A stretch of 64,000 nt of DNA from Soehngenia sp. (GTDB lineage: Bacteria; Bacillota; Clostridia; Tissierellales; Tissierellaceae). Location of the stretch: assembly GCA_024637045.1 (NCBI GenBank), contig JAGXFX010000003.1, positions 34,598 to 98,597 of the forward strand. Reading direction: 5' to 3'. Positions 35,544-44,681 of the stretch are shown piece by piece. Position 1 is the first letter of the stretch, and the number at the start of each line of letters is the position of its first letter. The notes below the pieces were generated by a model. It was given only the letters and a program-made list of their open reading frames with translations, did no database searches and had not been told where the DNA came from. The position numbers were made by a program, and so were the translations under genes.

Positions 35544-36422
35544 ATGGTTGATAGAATAGAAATTTTTGAGGAAATAGAACCTGTAGATGACAGCTCAGGT
35601 TTTCTGGTGCGACTGTTTTCAAATAAGATGGCGCGATTTGGAGGCATAGTTATTCTAGTTGTTTTTTTATGTGCGATTTTTGCTCCAATAATAGCACCTT
35701 ATGAATATGATGCAATGAACCTGCCAGAAATGCTAAAAGCACCTAGCGCAGAAAATATTTTTGGGACAGACGAGTTTGGCAGAGATATATTCAGTAGAAT
35801 AGTATATGGGTCAAGAATATCATTGAAAGTCGGTTTCCTGGCAGTTGGAATTTCAATGTTAATTGGGACGACTTTAGGAGCATTGGCAGGGTTTTATGGT
35901 GGTATAATCGACTTGATAATTTCTGGAATAACTGATATCGCATGGTCTTTTCCTGTTACATTGTTGGCTATAGCTTTTGTTGCTGCCCTTGGTCCCAGTT
36001 TGACGAATTTAATAATTGCATTGGCAATTGTTAGTTGGTCTGGTTTTGCAAGATTAGTAAGAGGTCAATTTCTGTCTCTACGCGAAAAAGAGTTTGTTGA
36101 GGCAGCCAGATCCCTGGGAATGAGTGATTCAAGAATAATACTTAAGCATATTTTACCTAATGCTTTTGCACCAATCATAGTACTTACATCTCTTGAAGTG
36201 CCAAAAGCCATAATTATCGAAGCTTCATTAAGCTTCCTTGGGTTGGGAGCGCAACCTCCCGCACCTAGCTGGGGCTCAATCATGAGTTCCGGTAGAGCAT
36301 ATATCATGGAAGCACCTTGGGTCTCGTTTTTTCCAGGGATAATGATTGCATTGATTGTGCTGGGGTTTAATCTTTTTGGTGATGCACTGAGAGATACACT
36401 TGATCCAAGATTAAAGGACTAA
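35544..36422 (+). CDS. Peptide ABC transporter permease (OppC/DppC-like)
   Basis: A 292-residue membrane subunit with about six helices and the OppC N-terminal cytoplasmic lead. FGTDEFGRDIFSRIVYGSRISL and the EAA loop FVEAARSLGMSDSRIILKHILPN are hallmarks. Together with the OppB-like protein it forms the peptide channel. It is the last gene of the operon, followed by a strong terminator. Confidence 0.92.
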   Translation: MVDRIEIFEEIEPVDDSSGFLVRLFSNKMARFGGIVILVVFLCAIFAPIIAPYEYDAMNLPEMLKAPSAENIFGTDEFGRDIFSRIVYGSRISLKVGFLAVGISMLIGTTLGALAGFYGGIIDLIISGITDIAWSFPVTLLAIAFVAALGPSLTNLIIALAIVSWSGFARLVRGQFLSLREKEFVEAARSLGMSDSRIILKHILPNAFAPIIVLTSLEVPKAIIIEASLSFLGLGAQPPAPSWGSIMSSGRAYIMEAPWVSFFPGIMIALIVLGFNLFGDALRDTLDPRLKD

Positions 36423-36438
36423 TTGAATGAGTTAACCA

Positions 36439-36478
36439 AAAATCCCTCCTGGGACACTCTTGTCTCAGGAGGGATTTT
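36439..36478. terminator. Rho-independent terminator between convergent genes
   Basis: AAATCCCTCCTG and CAGGAGGGATTT form a long stem with one mismatch (GGGACA versus TGTCTC), followed by TTTAT. The leading A run allows use from the minus strand. Confidence 0.87.
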
Positions 36479-36500
36479 ATACTTCAATTATTTCATATTT

Positions 36501-36827
36501 TTACAGCTTGTCAATTTTTGATGCTAGAATAAAGTCGTTATCATGAAGTCCTTTTATCTTGATTGTTTGAAGATTAACCTTTAGTTTTCCCCAGGATACT
36601 TTAAGGGATGGGTGATGGCCCTCTTCTTCTGCCAGGTCAGCAATCTTGTTTGCAAAGTTCATTGCACCCATAAAATCATCAAACTTGAAGGTCTTCTGAA
36701 TAGATTTATCGTCTTCACTGCTCCAACCTTCATCCAGTTCCTTAAGCATGTCTTTGACCTCATCTGGTTGAAGGGGTATTGCACCTACTTCGCAGGGAAC
36801 ACATTTTTTGTTTGAAAGCTCACTCAA
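36501..36827 (-). CDS. Pterin-4a-carbinolamine dehydratase-like protein
   Basis: A 108-residue protein of the PCD/DCoH family, which dehydrates 4a-hydroxytetrahydropterin or acts in pterin metabolism. GWSSEDDKSIQKTFKFDDFMGAM, then ANKIADLAEEEGHHPSLKVSWGKL carries the conserved HHP and the strand that follows, and LHDNDFILASKID ends it. The frame extends upstream, but AGGAGG lies eight bases ahead of TTG 36827. No aromatic hydroxylase gene is nearby. Confidence 0.85.
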   Translation of the reverse strand: MSELSNKKCVPCEVGAIPLQPDEVKDMLKELDEGWSSEDDKSIQKTFKFDDFMGAMNFANKIADLAEEEGHHPSLKVSWGKLKVNLQTIKIKGLHDNDFILASKIDKL

Positions 36828-36967
36828 TATGAACACCTCCTTTGTCATCTAATACATTGTTACCCATTAATGGTCTGAATTATTGAAATAGTGTTATTTA
36901 AGATGCCAATAAGTGTATTGATTGTGATATAATTTACTTAACTGAGTAATATTTGGGAGGAGATTGG

Positions 36968-37474
36968 ATGAACGGTAAAATTGAGACGAGAATTGAGGAT
37001 GTTACATTAAGATTAGCTGAAGAAAAGGATATTTCACTGATTCTGAGATTTATAAAGGAGCTTGCTGACTATGAGGAGCTGCTGCACGAGGTAGTTGCAA
37101 CTGAGGAGATTCTAAGAGAAAGTCTGTTTGAGAGAAATGCAGCTGAAGTTGTAATTGCAGAGTTCAAGGGTGAACCTGTAGGTTTTGCACTGTTCTTCCA
37201 CAACTTTTCAACATTCCTTGGAAGACCTGGTCTGTACTTGGAGGACCTTTATGTACAGCCTGATATGAGAGGAAGAGGAATCGGCAAACTGCTTCTTTCA
37301 TACCTTGCAAAGCTTGCAATGGAAAGAGGATGCGGGAGATTCGAGTGGTGGTGTCTTGACTGGAACAAAGCATCAATTGACTTTTACAAGAGCATCGGTG
37401 CCATTCCGATGGATGAATGGACAGTGTACAGAGTATGCGACAAGGCCCTTGTGGACCTGGCAGACGAATTTTAG
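36968..37474 (+). CDS. GNAT acetyltransferase, diamine/spermidine acetyltransferase-like
   Basis: A 168-residue GNAT enzyme. FLGRPGLYLEDLYVQPDMRGRG, then ERGCGRFEWWCLDWN and FYKSIGAIPMDEWTVYR resemble the spermidine/diamine N-acetyltransferase (SSAT) group, so acetylation of polyamines or short diamines is likely but unproven. GGGAGGAG fits ATG 36968. The phosphatase-like gene begins 15 bp after the stop. Confidence 0.82.
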   Translation: MNGKIETRIEDVTLRLAEEKDISLILRFIKELADYEELLHEVVATEEILRESLFERNAAEVVIAEFKGEPVGFALFFHNFSTFLGRPGLYLEDLYVQPDMRGRGIGKLLLSYLAKLAMERGCGRFEWWCLDWNKASIDFYKSIGAIPMDEWTVYRVCDKALVDLADEF

Positions 37475-37489
37475 CAGGGAGGATTTAAG

Positions 37490-38089
37490 TTGAGATTATA
37501 TATTACCAGACACGGACAGACCAAGTGGAATACAGAGGGAAGACTTCAGGGATGGATGAATTCACCTTTGACACCAAAAGGATTAAAAGGAGCTGAGCAA
37601 CTTAGAGATGCATTGAAGGATGTTCACTTTGATGCCATATATTCAAGTGACCAGTACAGAGCTGTTAAAACCGCTGAAATAATCAACGGCCACAGAGAAG
37701 TTGAAATCAGACAGATTATGGAATTGAGAGAAATTGGTTTCGGGCTATGGGAAGGTCAGAGACTTGTTGATATAAAGAAAAAGTACTCAGAGGAGTTTCA
37801 CAATTATATGAACAAACCATTGGCGTACAAATCCTATGGAGGAGAATCGGTTGAGGAGCTGTTTGAGAGAGTTGAGAAAGCACTACATATGGTAATGGAA
37901 TCCGGAGGAGAAAATGTTTTGATTGTAGCTCACGGGGTTAGTATCAAGGCTTTGATAACAATACTTAAGGGATTGCCAAGAGCAGCAATTTCAGAGCTTC
38001 CTGTATTTCCTGGAACGTCTTTGAGCATATTCAAGAGAAATGAAGACTTATGGGAAATTGAACTTGAGGCTGATACATCTCATTTTTAG
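37490..38089 (+). CDS. Histidine phosphatase superfamily protein
   Basis: A 199-residue enzyme of the phosphoglycerate-mutase-like branch. The catalytic motif is RHGQTKWNTEGRLQG near the start, ELREIGFGLWEGQ supplies a conserved Glu, and VLIVAHGVSIKAL the second His. Substrate is open; small phosphorylated sugars or alpha-ribazole phosphate are common for this type. It starts at TTG 37490 behind GGAGG. Confidence 0.87.
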   Translation: MRLYITRHGQTKWNTEGRLQGWMNSPLTPKGLKGAEQLRDALKDVHFDAIYSSDQYRAVKTAEIINGHREVEIRQIMELREIGFGLWEGQRLVDIKKKYSEEFHNYMNKPLAYKSYGGESVEELFERVEKALHMVMESGGENVLIVAHGVSIKALITILKGLPRAAISELPVFPGTSLSIFKRNEDLWEIELEADTSHF

Positions 38090-38112
38090 GAGTGATTACT
38101 GGAGGTTATTAA

Positions 38113-38481
38113 ATGAGCGGGTTTAATTTAATTTTTATGGTTTTTCCGATATTTTTTCTGCTGATTTTTGCAATAATTGCTATAACGCTGATTAAGGGTT
38201 TGGCAGGTTGGAGGAAGAACAACGACCAACCGGTACTGAATGTCAATGCATCTGTTGTATCAAAGAGAGAAAATTACAGAAGAGCTGCTAGAAATCAAAA
38301 TAATCATCCATTGCACACCGGACACACCAGCTATTTTGTTACTTTTCAATTTGACAGTACGGATAGACTTGAGCTTCAGGTCGATGGTGAGGATTATGGA
38401 ATGATTGTCGAAGGCGATGAAGGAGTTCTGGTCTTTCAAGGAACTAGATTTCACAGCTTTGACAGGTTTTCTGACTTATAA
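38113..38481 (+). CDS. DUF2500-like membrane protein
   Basis: A 122-residue protein with one hydrophobic anchor (about 5-27), then a beta-rich domain with VNASVVSKRENYRR, TSYFVTFQFDSTDRLELQVDGEDYG and LVFQGTRFHSF. The layout follows the DUF2500 family of unknown role. It lies between a phosphatase gene and signal peptidase I and is probably co-transcribed with them. Confidence 0.72.
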   Translation: MSGFNLIFMVFPIFFLLIFAIIAITLIKGLAGWRKNNDQPVLNVNASVVSKRENYRRAARNQNNHPLHTGHTSYFVTFQFDSTDRLELQVDGEDYGMIVEGDEGVLVFQGTRFHSFDRFSDL

Positions 38482-38499
38482 CTGAAGGGAATGAATTAT

Positions 38500-39108
38500 A
38501 TGAGTAATGGAAAAAGCATTATCGGGGAAACTGTCAGCTGGCTTTTATCCCTTGCGGTAGCACTTTTAGTAGCACTTTTTATAATATCCAACATAGTTTC
38601 GATGACAATGGTAATGGAGCAGTCCATGGAACCGACATTCAGTCAGGGAGACAGATTGATTGTAAACAGGGTAGGGTATTTCTTTACGGATCCCCAAAGG
38701 GGAGAAGTCATCATTTTCGATAAGAACCCAATTGAGAGAGGACTTATCAAAAATATGCTAAATGAGATCAAAGACATAAGAAACAATTTTAGGTTCAGAT
38801 TCACCGGGACTGCAGAAAAAAATCTTCTTATCAAAAGAGTAATTGCCGTGGAGGGCGATAAGGTTGAACTGATTGAGGGAGAAGTATATATTAACGGAGA
38901 AAAACAGGATGAACCTTATTTAAATACCATGACCTATTCAAGAGGAGACACATATTGGAGTGTTCCTGAAGGAAAACTGTTTGTACTTGGAGATAACAGG
39001 GAAAACAGTCTTGACAGTCGTGTGATTGGATTCATAGACAAGGAGCAGGTAAAGGGAAAGGTTGCATTAAGAATATTTCCGTTCAGTAAGTTTGGAATAA
39101 TAGATTAG
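38500..39108 (+). CDS. lepB: Signal peptidase I
   Basis: A 202-residue membrane serine protease that cuts Sec and Tat signal peptides. One N-terminal transmembrane helix precedes the catalytic Ser at about residue 42 (MEQSMEPTFSQGD). The general-base Lys is in LLIKRVIAVEGD, and LFVLGDNRENSLDSR is the conserved box near the end. Single-helix anchoring is usual in Gram-positives. ATG 38500 is better placed after AAGGG than the in-frame ATG at 38491. Confidence 0.93.
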   Translation: MSNGKSIIGETVSWLLSLAVALLVALFIISNIVSMTMVMEQSMEPTFSQGDRLIVNRVGYFFTDPQRGEVIIFDKNPIERGLIKNMLNEIKDIRNNFRFRFTGTAEKNLLIKRVIAVEGDKVELIEGEVYINGEKQDEPYLNTMTYSRGDTYWSVPEGKLFVLGDNRENSLDSRVIGFIDKEQVKGKVALRIFPFSKFGIID

Positions 39109-39128
39109 ATAATCCAGGGGGTACAAAA

Positions 39129-40109
39129 ATGAAAATGCCTGAGAGAATTGATTTGGCTAATTTACCTACAAAAATTGAAAAGATGGATAGGCTCAGCAAA
39201 GAGCTTGACAAAAATATCTGGATAAAAAGAGATGACCAGACTGGGATGGAAGTATCGGGAAACAAGGTTCGAAAGCTTCAGTACGCAGTGAAAGAAGCTC
39301 TTGATGGAGGATGCGATCACCTTATAACCTGCGGCGGGATTCAGTCAAACCATGCACGTGCAACAGCAGCAGTTGCTGCAAAGCTCGGGATGGGATGCAC
39401 TCTTGTACTTCGAGGAGAAGAAAAAGAGGATAGGGAAGGGAATCTCTTCCTTGAAACTCTCTTGGGTGCGCACGTGGAATATATCACAGCTGAGGAGTAT
39501 GCCGAGTCCAGGGGAGGCATAATGGAGAGCATCAGGCAAGAGCTTGGCAAAGAAGGTAAGAAGGCTTACATACTGCCTGAAGGGGCTTCAAACGGAATTG
39601 GATCATTTGGGTATCTCGATGCATATCATGAGATAGTTGAGCAGGAAAAGGAAATGGGTATTCATTTTGATGCCATTGTTCTTACTGTTGGTTCCGGAGG
39701 TACATTTACAGGACTTTTTGTAGGGAACAGACTTGATGAAAAAAATAGAGATGTTGTTGGAATTAACATTTCAGCTAGTGCTGATCATTTTAGGAATGTC
39801 ATAGCAGAGATTGTAGAGGATATGAAAAACTACGCGGAGATACCTTTTTCTGTAAATCCTCAGGACGTCTACATAATTGACGGATATCAAGGTCTTGGAT
39901 ATGCAATAAGCCAAGATGAGGAGCTTCAGTTTATAAAGAGACTGGCAAGACTTGAAGGAATCATCCTCGACTCTGTTTATACAGGAAAGGCGATGTATGG
40001 TCTTGTTGAAGAAATTAAAAAGGGGAATTTGGATAAGTACGAAAACATTCTATTTATCCACACCGGTGGCATATTTGGATGGACCCGGGAGGTGAGAGGC
40101 AGAGTATGA
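39129..40109 (+). CDS. PLP-dependent D-cysteine desulfhydrase/ACC deaminase-like enzyme
   Basis: A 326-residue fold type II PLP enzyme. IWIKRDDQTGMEVSGNKVRKLQYAV holds the Schiff-base Lys in GNKVRK, ITCGGIQSNHARATAAVAAKLG the adjacent pocket, and TVGSGGTFTGLFVG the phosphate cup. It probably converts D-cysteine to pyruvate, ammonia and sulfide; 1-aminocyclopropane-1-carboxylate is an alternative. The stop overlaps the next gene as ATGA. Confidence 0.88.
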   Translation: MKMPERIDLANLPTKIEKMDRLSKELDKNIWIKRDDQTGMEVSGNKVRKLQYAVKEALDGGCDHLITCGGIQSNHARATAAVAAKLGMGCTLVLRGEEKEDREGNLFLETLLGAHVEYITAEEYAESRGGIMESIRQELGKEGKKAYILPEGASNGIGSFGYLDAYHEIVEQEKEMGIHFDAIVLTVGSGGTFTGLFVGNRLDEKNRDVVGINISASADHFRNVIAEIVEDMKNYAEIPFSVNPQDVYIIDGYQGLGYAISQDEELQFIKRLARLEGIILDSVYTGKAMYGLVEEIKKGNLDKYENILFIHTGGIFGWTREVRGRV

Positions 40110-41269
40110 AGGTTGAATGGAATGTTAGGTACCTTACAATAGCTGTATATTCCTTTGTAGTGATTGCATTGAGTATTCTTTTTTATCTTATTGCCTCGGA
40201 TATAACAATATTCAGTGAAAAGGTTTCAGGATTTTTTGGGACACTGTATCCAATCATAATCGGTGCTGTAATGGCATATCTCTTTAACTTTATTCTTGAA
40301 ATTATCGAAAAGCACATTACGGATCCCCTAATGAAAAAGAATAAAATGCCAAGACTTAAGAATGCCATTGGTATAATAATCACCTATGCCATAATAGGTG
40401 CTTTGGGTTATCTATTTACAATAATAATTATACCTCAGCTTATATCTTCAGTTGCGAGACTTGTAACTCTTGTAACAGAGAACTTCGACGATATTTCGCT
40501 GTGGGTAATTGATCAGATTGAAGGACTTCATATCAGAGAAGATTATCTTGAATATATCGTTGAGTGGTGGAATGGAGTACTCGATAATGTATTTGGCTTT
40601 GTAACAGGATTGATTCCAGTAATTGGCAACATTGTTGGAATTGTACTTGCCAGTGTTTGGAATATTGCAATTGGTCTTGTGATTTCAGTATATCTTCTGT
40701 TTGACAAGGACAGATTCAGAGCATTGGGCAGAAAGGTGACATACTCGATTTTCCAAGGTCCAAGGGCAAACAGGATATTGGAGCTTACAAGAAGAGCTGA
40801 TACAATTTTTGGAAGGTTTTTAAGCGGCAAGATACTGGATTCAGTTATTATTGGTATACTGACATATATTATACTCTTGATTTTCAAGATGCCATTCCCA
40901 ATACTTGTCTCATTTATAAGTGGTATTACAAATATAATACCTTTCTTCGGGCCTTTTATAGGATTGGTGCCTTCGTTCTTTATCATTGCAATAGTATCAC
41001 CTATCCAGGCACTTTGGTTTATACTGATTATTATTCTGATACAGCAGTTTGACGGAAATATACTTGGGCCAAAAATTCTCGGGGACTCTCTTGGGATATC
41101 GGCATTCTGGATCTTGTTCTCATTGCTGATTGCAGGAAAGTTGCTGGGCTTTATTGGTTTGATAATTGGAGTTCCACTGTTTGTATTCATATATTCAATC
41201 ATCAAGGACAATGTTGAAAGAAGGCTGGCTAAGAAAGGTCTTCCAATTGAAACCAAGGAATACTTCTAG
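40106..41269 (+). CDS. AI-2E family transporter (YdbI/TqsA-type)
   Basis: A 387-residue membrane protein with about eight helices. The typical core FISGITNIIPFFGPFIGLVPSFFI and the late QQFDGNILGPKILGDSLGIS are present. The family includes the quorum-signal exporter TqsA and sodium/proton antiporters, so the cargo cannot be given. It starts at ATG 40106, overlapping the previous stop, which links the two genes by translational coupling. Confidence 0.88.
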   Translation: MKVEWNVRYLTIAVYSFVVIALSILFYLIASDITIFSEKVSGFFGTLYPIIIGAVMAYLFNFILEIIEKHITDPLMKKNKMPRLKNAIGIIITYAIIGALGYLFTIIIIPQLISSVARLVTLVTENFDDISLWVIDQIEGLHIREDYLEYIVEWWNGVLDNVFGFVTGLIPVIGNIVGIVLASVWNIAIGLVISVYLLFDKDRFRALGRKVTYSIFQGPRANRILELTRRADTIFGRFLSGKILDSVIIGILTYIILLIFKMPFPILVSFISGITNIIPFFGPFIGLVPSFFIIAIVSPIQALWFILIIILIQQFDGNILGPKILGDSLGISAFWILFSLLIAGKLLGFIGLIIGVPLFVFIYSIIKDNVERRLAKKGLPIETKEYF

Positions 41270-41307
41270 AATTATCCTGACAGAATTTAAGGTTAAAGGA
41301 GAGTTAA

Positions 41308-41916
41308 ATGATATTTTTTAATTATGGAGACAAGGAAAAGGAATATTTATCAAAAAGAGACAATGTAATGAAAGGGCTTATTGAAAAATATGGACATATT
41401 GAAAGGGAAGTAAACCCAGACCCTTTTTCAGCTCTGGTTTCCAGCATCATCAGCCAGCAGATTTCAACAAAAGCCGCAATTACGGTTGAAAAGAGACTTT
41501 TGGATAAGTCTGGGGAGCTTTCTGCCAATAAACTGGATGCTTTAACACTTGAGGATATTCAGGAATGTGGATTATCCTTCAGAAAATCAGGGTATATCAA
41601 GGGCATAACAGGGGCTGTGATTGAAGGTCAACTTGATTTTGAGAGGTTGAAGGCACTTTCTGATGAGGAGATAATTAAAACCCTTGTAAGCCTTAAAGGT
41701 GTTGGAAAGTGGACTGTGGAGATGATGCTGATATTTTCATTTGGAAGAGAGAATGTTTTAAGTTTTGATGACCTTGGAATCAGACGCGGGATCGAATCGG
41801 CATACGGACTCGATGAGGTGAAGAAGGAGCAACATCCGTATTTTAGGGGTCTTTTCAGTCCATATGGCACAGTAGCATCCCTGTATCTGTGGGAGGAATC
41901 TTCAAACAGGCAGTAA
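41308..41916 (+). CDS. HhH-GPD DNA glycosylase (3-methyladenine type)
   Basis: A 202-residue base-excision enzyme related to AlkA. The helix-hairpin-helix is LKGVGKWTVEMMLIFSF, and the catalytic Asp is in SFDDLGIRRGIE. LVSSIISQQISTKAA is also typical of the family. It removes alkylated bases from DNA. It has no neighbour of obvious function in the same operon. Confidence 0.9.
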   Translation: MIFFNYGDKEKEYLSKRDNVMKGLIEKYGHIEREVNPDPFSALVSSIISQQISTKAAITVEKRLLDKSGELSANKLDALTLEDIQECGLSFRKSGYIKGITGAVIEGQLDFERLKALSDEEIIKTLVSLKGVGKWTVEMMLIFSFGRENVLSFDDLGIRRGIESAYGLDEVKKEQHPYFRGLFSPYGTVASLYLWEESSNRQ

Positions 41917-41935
41917 TTGAAAGGAATCGGACAAT

Positions 41936-42274
41936 ATGAGAAAAATAGCGTTTTTTGCATTTAGAGGCGATGATATGTGTTTTATGCACCTGGTCTTAAA
42001 TGCCATAGATTTTCATAACAAGGGAGTACCTGTAAAGATAATAATGGAAGGTGGAGCTGTAACGATTATTGAAAAGCTTGAAAAAAGTGAGAACAAACCT
42101 TACTTAAGAGCAAAGGAAATGGGATTGTTTGATTGTATTTGCAAGGCATGCTCAGCCAAGCTTGGCGTACTTGAATACAATGAGACAGTTGGAATACCTT
42201 TAAAAGGCAATCTAGAGGGTCATCCTGCAATGGAAGACTACATAAAAGATGGCTACGAAATCATCACACTATAG
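41936..42274 (+). CDS. DsrE-like small protein
   Basis: A 112-residue protein with a DsrE/TusD-like fold, read from the start KIAFFAFRGDDMCFMHLVLNAIDF and VKIIMEGGAVTII. It has three Cys in the pattern FDCICKACSAKLG. The family includes sulfur carriers and oxidoreductase subunits, but no sulfur pathway is nearby, so function is unknown. It ends at a terminator. Confidence 0.7.
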   Translation: MRKIAFFAFRGDDMCFMHLVLNAIDFHNKGVPVKIIMEGGAVTIIEKLEKSENKPYLRAKEMGLFDCICKACSAKLGVLEYNETVGIPLKGNLEGHPAMEDYIKDGYEIITL

Positions 42275-42291
42275 ACAAGAAAACAAGATGG

Positions 42292-42316
42292 AGTGCCCCT
42301 TTGGGGTGCTTTTTTG
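42292..42316 (+). terminator. Rho-independent terminator
   Basis: AGTGCCCC and GGGGTGCT form a stem with two G-T pairs around TTT, followed by TTTTT. Confidence 0.82.
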
Positions 42317-42331
42317 TACACAAATAATATT

Positions 42332-42360
42332 TTGATTCTAGAAATGATTCATGTTATAAT
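42332..42360 (+). promoter_or_regulatory. Sigma-A promoter for the EF-G-like gene
   Basis: TTGATT at 42332-42337, a 17-bp spacer and a perfect TATAAT at 42355-42360. Confidence 0.65.
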
Positions 42361-42450
42361 GAATAGGTGTAGAATTCAAACTTGTTTGAAAATTGCAGTA
42401 ATTGAAAAGGTTATCATATCTTTTAAAATTCTAGTTAGGGGGAATGTATC

Positions 42451-44520
42451 TTGAAAGCGTACTCAACGGATAAGATCAGAAACGTAGCCCTTCTCGGGCA
42501 CAGTAGTAACGGAAAGACCACTTTAACAGAAGCAATGCTATTTGCAACAGGTGTAACTACAAGACAAGGAAAGGTAACAGATGGAAACACAGTATCAGAC
42601 TTTGACAAACAGGAAATTGCCAGGAGTGTTTCAATCGGAACATCTGTAATTCCTGTAGAATGGAATAATATTAAATTTAATATTCTGGACACACCTGGAT
42701 ACTTTGACTTTATTGGCGAAATGTATGGGGCAAAGAGAGCAAGTGAAGGTTCAGTACTTCTTGTAGATGCTTCCTCAGGTATTGAGGTAGGAACTGAAAA
42801 AGCATGGAAGAACTTGGAGAAGTATGACACTCCAAGAATTATATTTATTAATAAAATGGATAAGGAAAACATCAACTTTGACAAGTTGCTTGAGGATTTG
42901 ATAAGCAAGTTCGGGGATAAAATCGTTCCTTTTGCATACCCGACTGTAACAGGTGAGGGATTCAAAGGCTTTGCAAATCTTATAGATGAAGTTGCATATG
43001 AATACGAAGGAAAGAAAAGAAAAGAAGTACCCTTAAACGATGAGCAGAAGGAAAAAATCGACGAATACAGGGAAATATTTATGGAAAGAATCGCACTGTC
43101 TGAAGAAGCACTAATGGAAAAGTACTTCGAAGGCGAAGCGTTTACATCAGAAGAGGTAACAAGAGGAATCAGAGGAAGCGTTTCAAGCGGAGCACTAGTT
43201 CCAATAGTAGTAGGTTGTGCTGAAAAGGCAATTGGAGCTGACTTCCTGCTTGATCTAATACAAAGATATATTCCTTCTCCAGCTGATGTTGGAAACGCAA
43301 CTGGAACAAAAAATGGAGAAGAAATTGTTAGAAAGGTCGATGTAAGCGAACCATTCTCAGCGATTGTTTTCAAGACAATCGTTGACCCGTTTGTTGGAAA
43401 ATTGACTTTGTTCAAGGTTGTTTCTGGTAAATTGACCAAAGAAACCGATCTATACAACTCAACAAAGGAAAAATCGGAGAAACTTGGAGGATTATTTATT
43501 CTAAGAGGAAAGAACCAGGTGGATGTTTCCGAGATCATGGCAGGTGACATCGGAGCTACTGCAAAACTTGCATATACTCAAACAGGAGACACCTTGTGCG
43601 AGAAATCAGACCAGACTCTTTATGAAACTATAAAATATCCTCAACCTACTTTATTTATGGCAGTTGAGCCAAAGAATAAGGGAGACGAGGAAAAGATAGG
43701 TACATCCCTTAACAAGATGATAGATGAAGACCCTACATTCGTTATAGAAAGAAACACTGAGACAAAACAGCTGCTTATTGGTGGACAAGGAAACATGCAG
43801 CTTACTGTAATAGTTGATAAACTTAAGACCAACTTTGGTGTAGAAGTTGTTCTAAAAAGTCCAAAGATTGCATTTAGAGAAACCATCAAAGGATCTTCAA
43901 CAGTTCAGGGAAAACACAAGAAGCAAACTGGTGGAGCCGGTCAGTACGGTGATGTTCATATGAAATTTGAACCAAGTGAGGAAGAATTCGTTTTCGAAGA
44001 GCAGATCTTTGGAGGTTCAGTTCCAAGAAACTACTGGCCAGCAGTTGAGAAGGGAATAAGAGAATCTCTTGAGCACGGAGTATTGGCAGGATTCCCTGTG
44101 GTAAATATAAAAGCTATTCTATTTGATGGATCATATCATGATGTTGACTCAAATGAGATGGCATTTAAGATTGCTGCAACAGTTGCATTCAAGAAGGGCA
44201 TGGAAGAAGCTAAGCCAATACTACTTGAGCCTATTGTAAAGGTTGAGGTTTCGATACCTGAGGATTACATGGGCGATGTAATGGGTGATATGAATAAGCG
44301 TAGGGGAAGAATTCTTGGAATGGAGCAACAGGTTGACGGCAGCCAGAAGATAATTGCAGAAGCTCCACACACTGAGATGTTCGAATACGCAATTGACCTT
44401 AGAGCAATGACCCAGGCAAGAGGAAGCTTTACAATGAATTTCACGAGATATGATGAAGTTCCTCAGATGATTGCAGATAAAATTATTAATGAAGCAAAAG
44501 CAGAAAAGGAGAATAACTAG
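42451..44520 (+). CDS. Elongation factor G-like GTPase (EF-G2 type)
   Basis: A 689-residue five-domain translational GTPase of the EF-G-like group. G1 is GHSSNGKTT, G3 is DTPGYFDF and G4 is NKMD. The usual His in DTPGH, which activates water for GTP hydrolysis, is Tyr here. This change is known in EF-G-2-like proteins and usually marks a paralogue, not the main factor. Domain IV is visible in KHKKQTGGAGQYGDVHMKFEP, and the end GRILGMEQQVDGSQKIIAEAPHTEMFEYAIDLRAMTQARGSF is the family C-terminus. TTG 42451 is preceded by AGGGGG. It has its own promoter and lies apart from the str operon. Confidence 0.9.
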   Translation: MKAYSTDKIRNVALLGHSSNGKTTLTEAMLFATGVTTRQGKVTDGNTVSDFDKQEIARSVSIGTSVIPVEWNNIKFNILDTPGYFDFIGEMYGAKRASEGSVLLVDASSGIEVGTEKAWKNLEKYDTPRIIFINKMDKENINFDKLLEDLISKFGDKIVPFAYPTVTGEGFKGFANLIDEVAYEYEGKKRKEVPLNDEQKEKIDEYREIFMERIALSEEALMEKYFEGEAFTSEEVTRGIRGSVSSGALVPIVVGCAEKAIGADFLLDLIQRYIPSPADVGNATGTKNGEEIVRKVDVSEPFSAIVFKTIVDPFVGKLTLFKVVSGKLTKETDLYNSTKEKSEKLGGLFILRGKNQVDVSEIMAGDIGATAKLAYTQTGDTLCEKSDQTLYETIKYPQPTLFMAVEPKNKGDEEKIGTSLNKMIDEDPTFVIERNTETKQLLIGGQGNMQLTVIVDKLKTNFGVEVVLKSPKIAFRETIKGSSTVQGKHKKQTGGAGQYGDVHMKFEPSEEEFVFEEQIFGGSVPRNYWPAVEKGIRESLEHGVLAGFPVVNIKAILFDGSYHDVDSNEMAFKIAATVAFKKGMEEAKPILLEPIVKVEVSIPEDYMGDVMGDMNKRRGRILGMEQQVDGSQKIIAEAPHTEMFEYAIDLRAMTQARGSFTMNFTRYDEVPQMIADKIINEAKAEKENN

Positions 44521-44528
44521 CCATTCAT

Positions 44529-44553
44529 TCAGCCCGGTTTTATGCCGGGCTGA
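44529..44553. terminator. Hairpin after the EF-G-like gene
   Basis: TCAGCCCGG at 44529-44537 pairs with CCGGGCTGA at 44545-44553. On the plus strand it is followed by A not T, so it may be a weak terminator or an mRNA 3'-end stem. Confidence 0.5.
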
Positions 44554-44582
44554 AAAATTCTGAAAGAATTGCAAAAAGAGGG

Positions 44583-44610
44583 TTTACAAAGCGTTATATT
44601 GTGGTATAAT
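44583..44610 (+). promoter_or_regulatory. Sigma-A promoter of the riboswitch-controlled gene
   Basis: TTTACA at 44583-44588, a 16-bp spacer and a perfect TATAAT at 44605-44610. It gives a 5' leader of about 150 bases that includes the whole riboswitch. Confidence 0.7.
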
Positions 44611-44681
44611 TGTAATGAAAACTAAATAGCATTTGGAAGAGTATGACAAATACATTAAGGCGATTCCTTTTTGTATACTGT

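Noticed and set aside
40543..41256. Antisense frame of 237 codons opposite the AI-2E transporter gene
   Set aside because: A shadow of a membrane protein gene, with no recognisable domain.
42435..43550. Long antisense frame of 371 codons opposite the EF-G-like gene
   Set aside because: It lies wholly within a clear EF-G-like gene, has no ribosome site and reads as low-complexity Ser/Leu-rich sequence; a shadow of codon bias.
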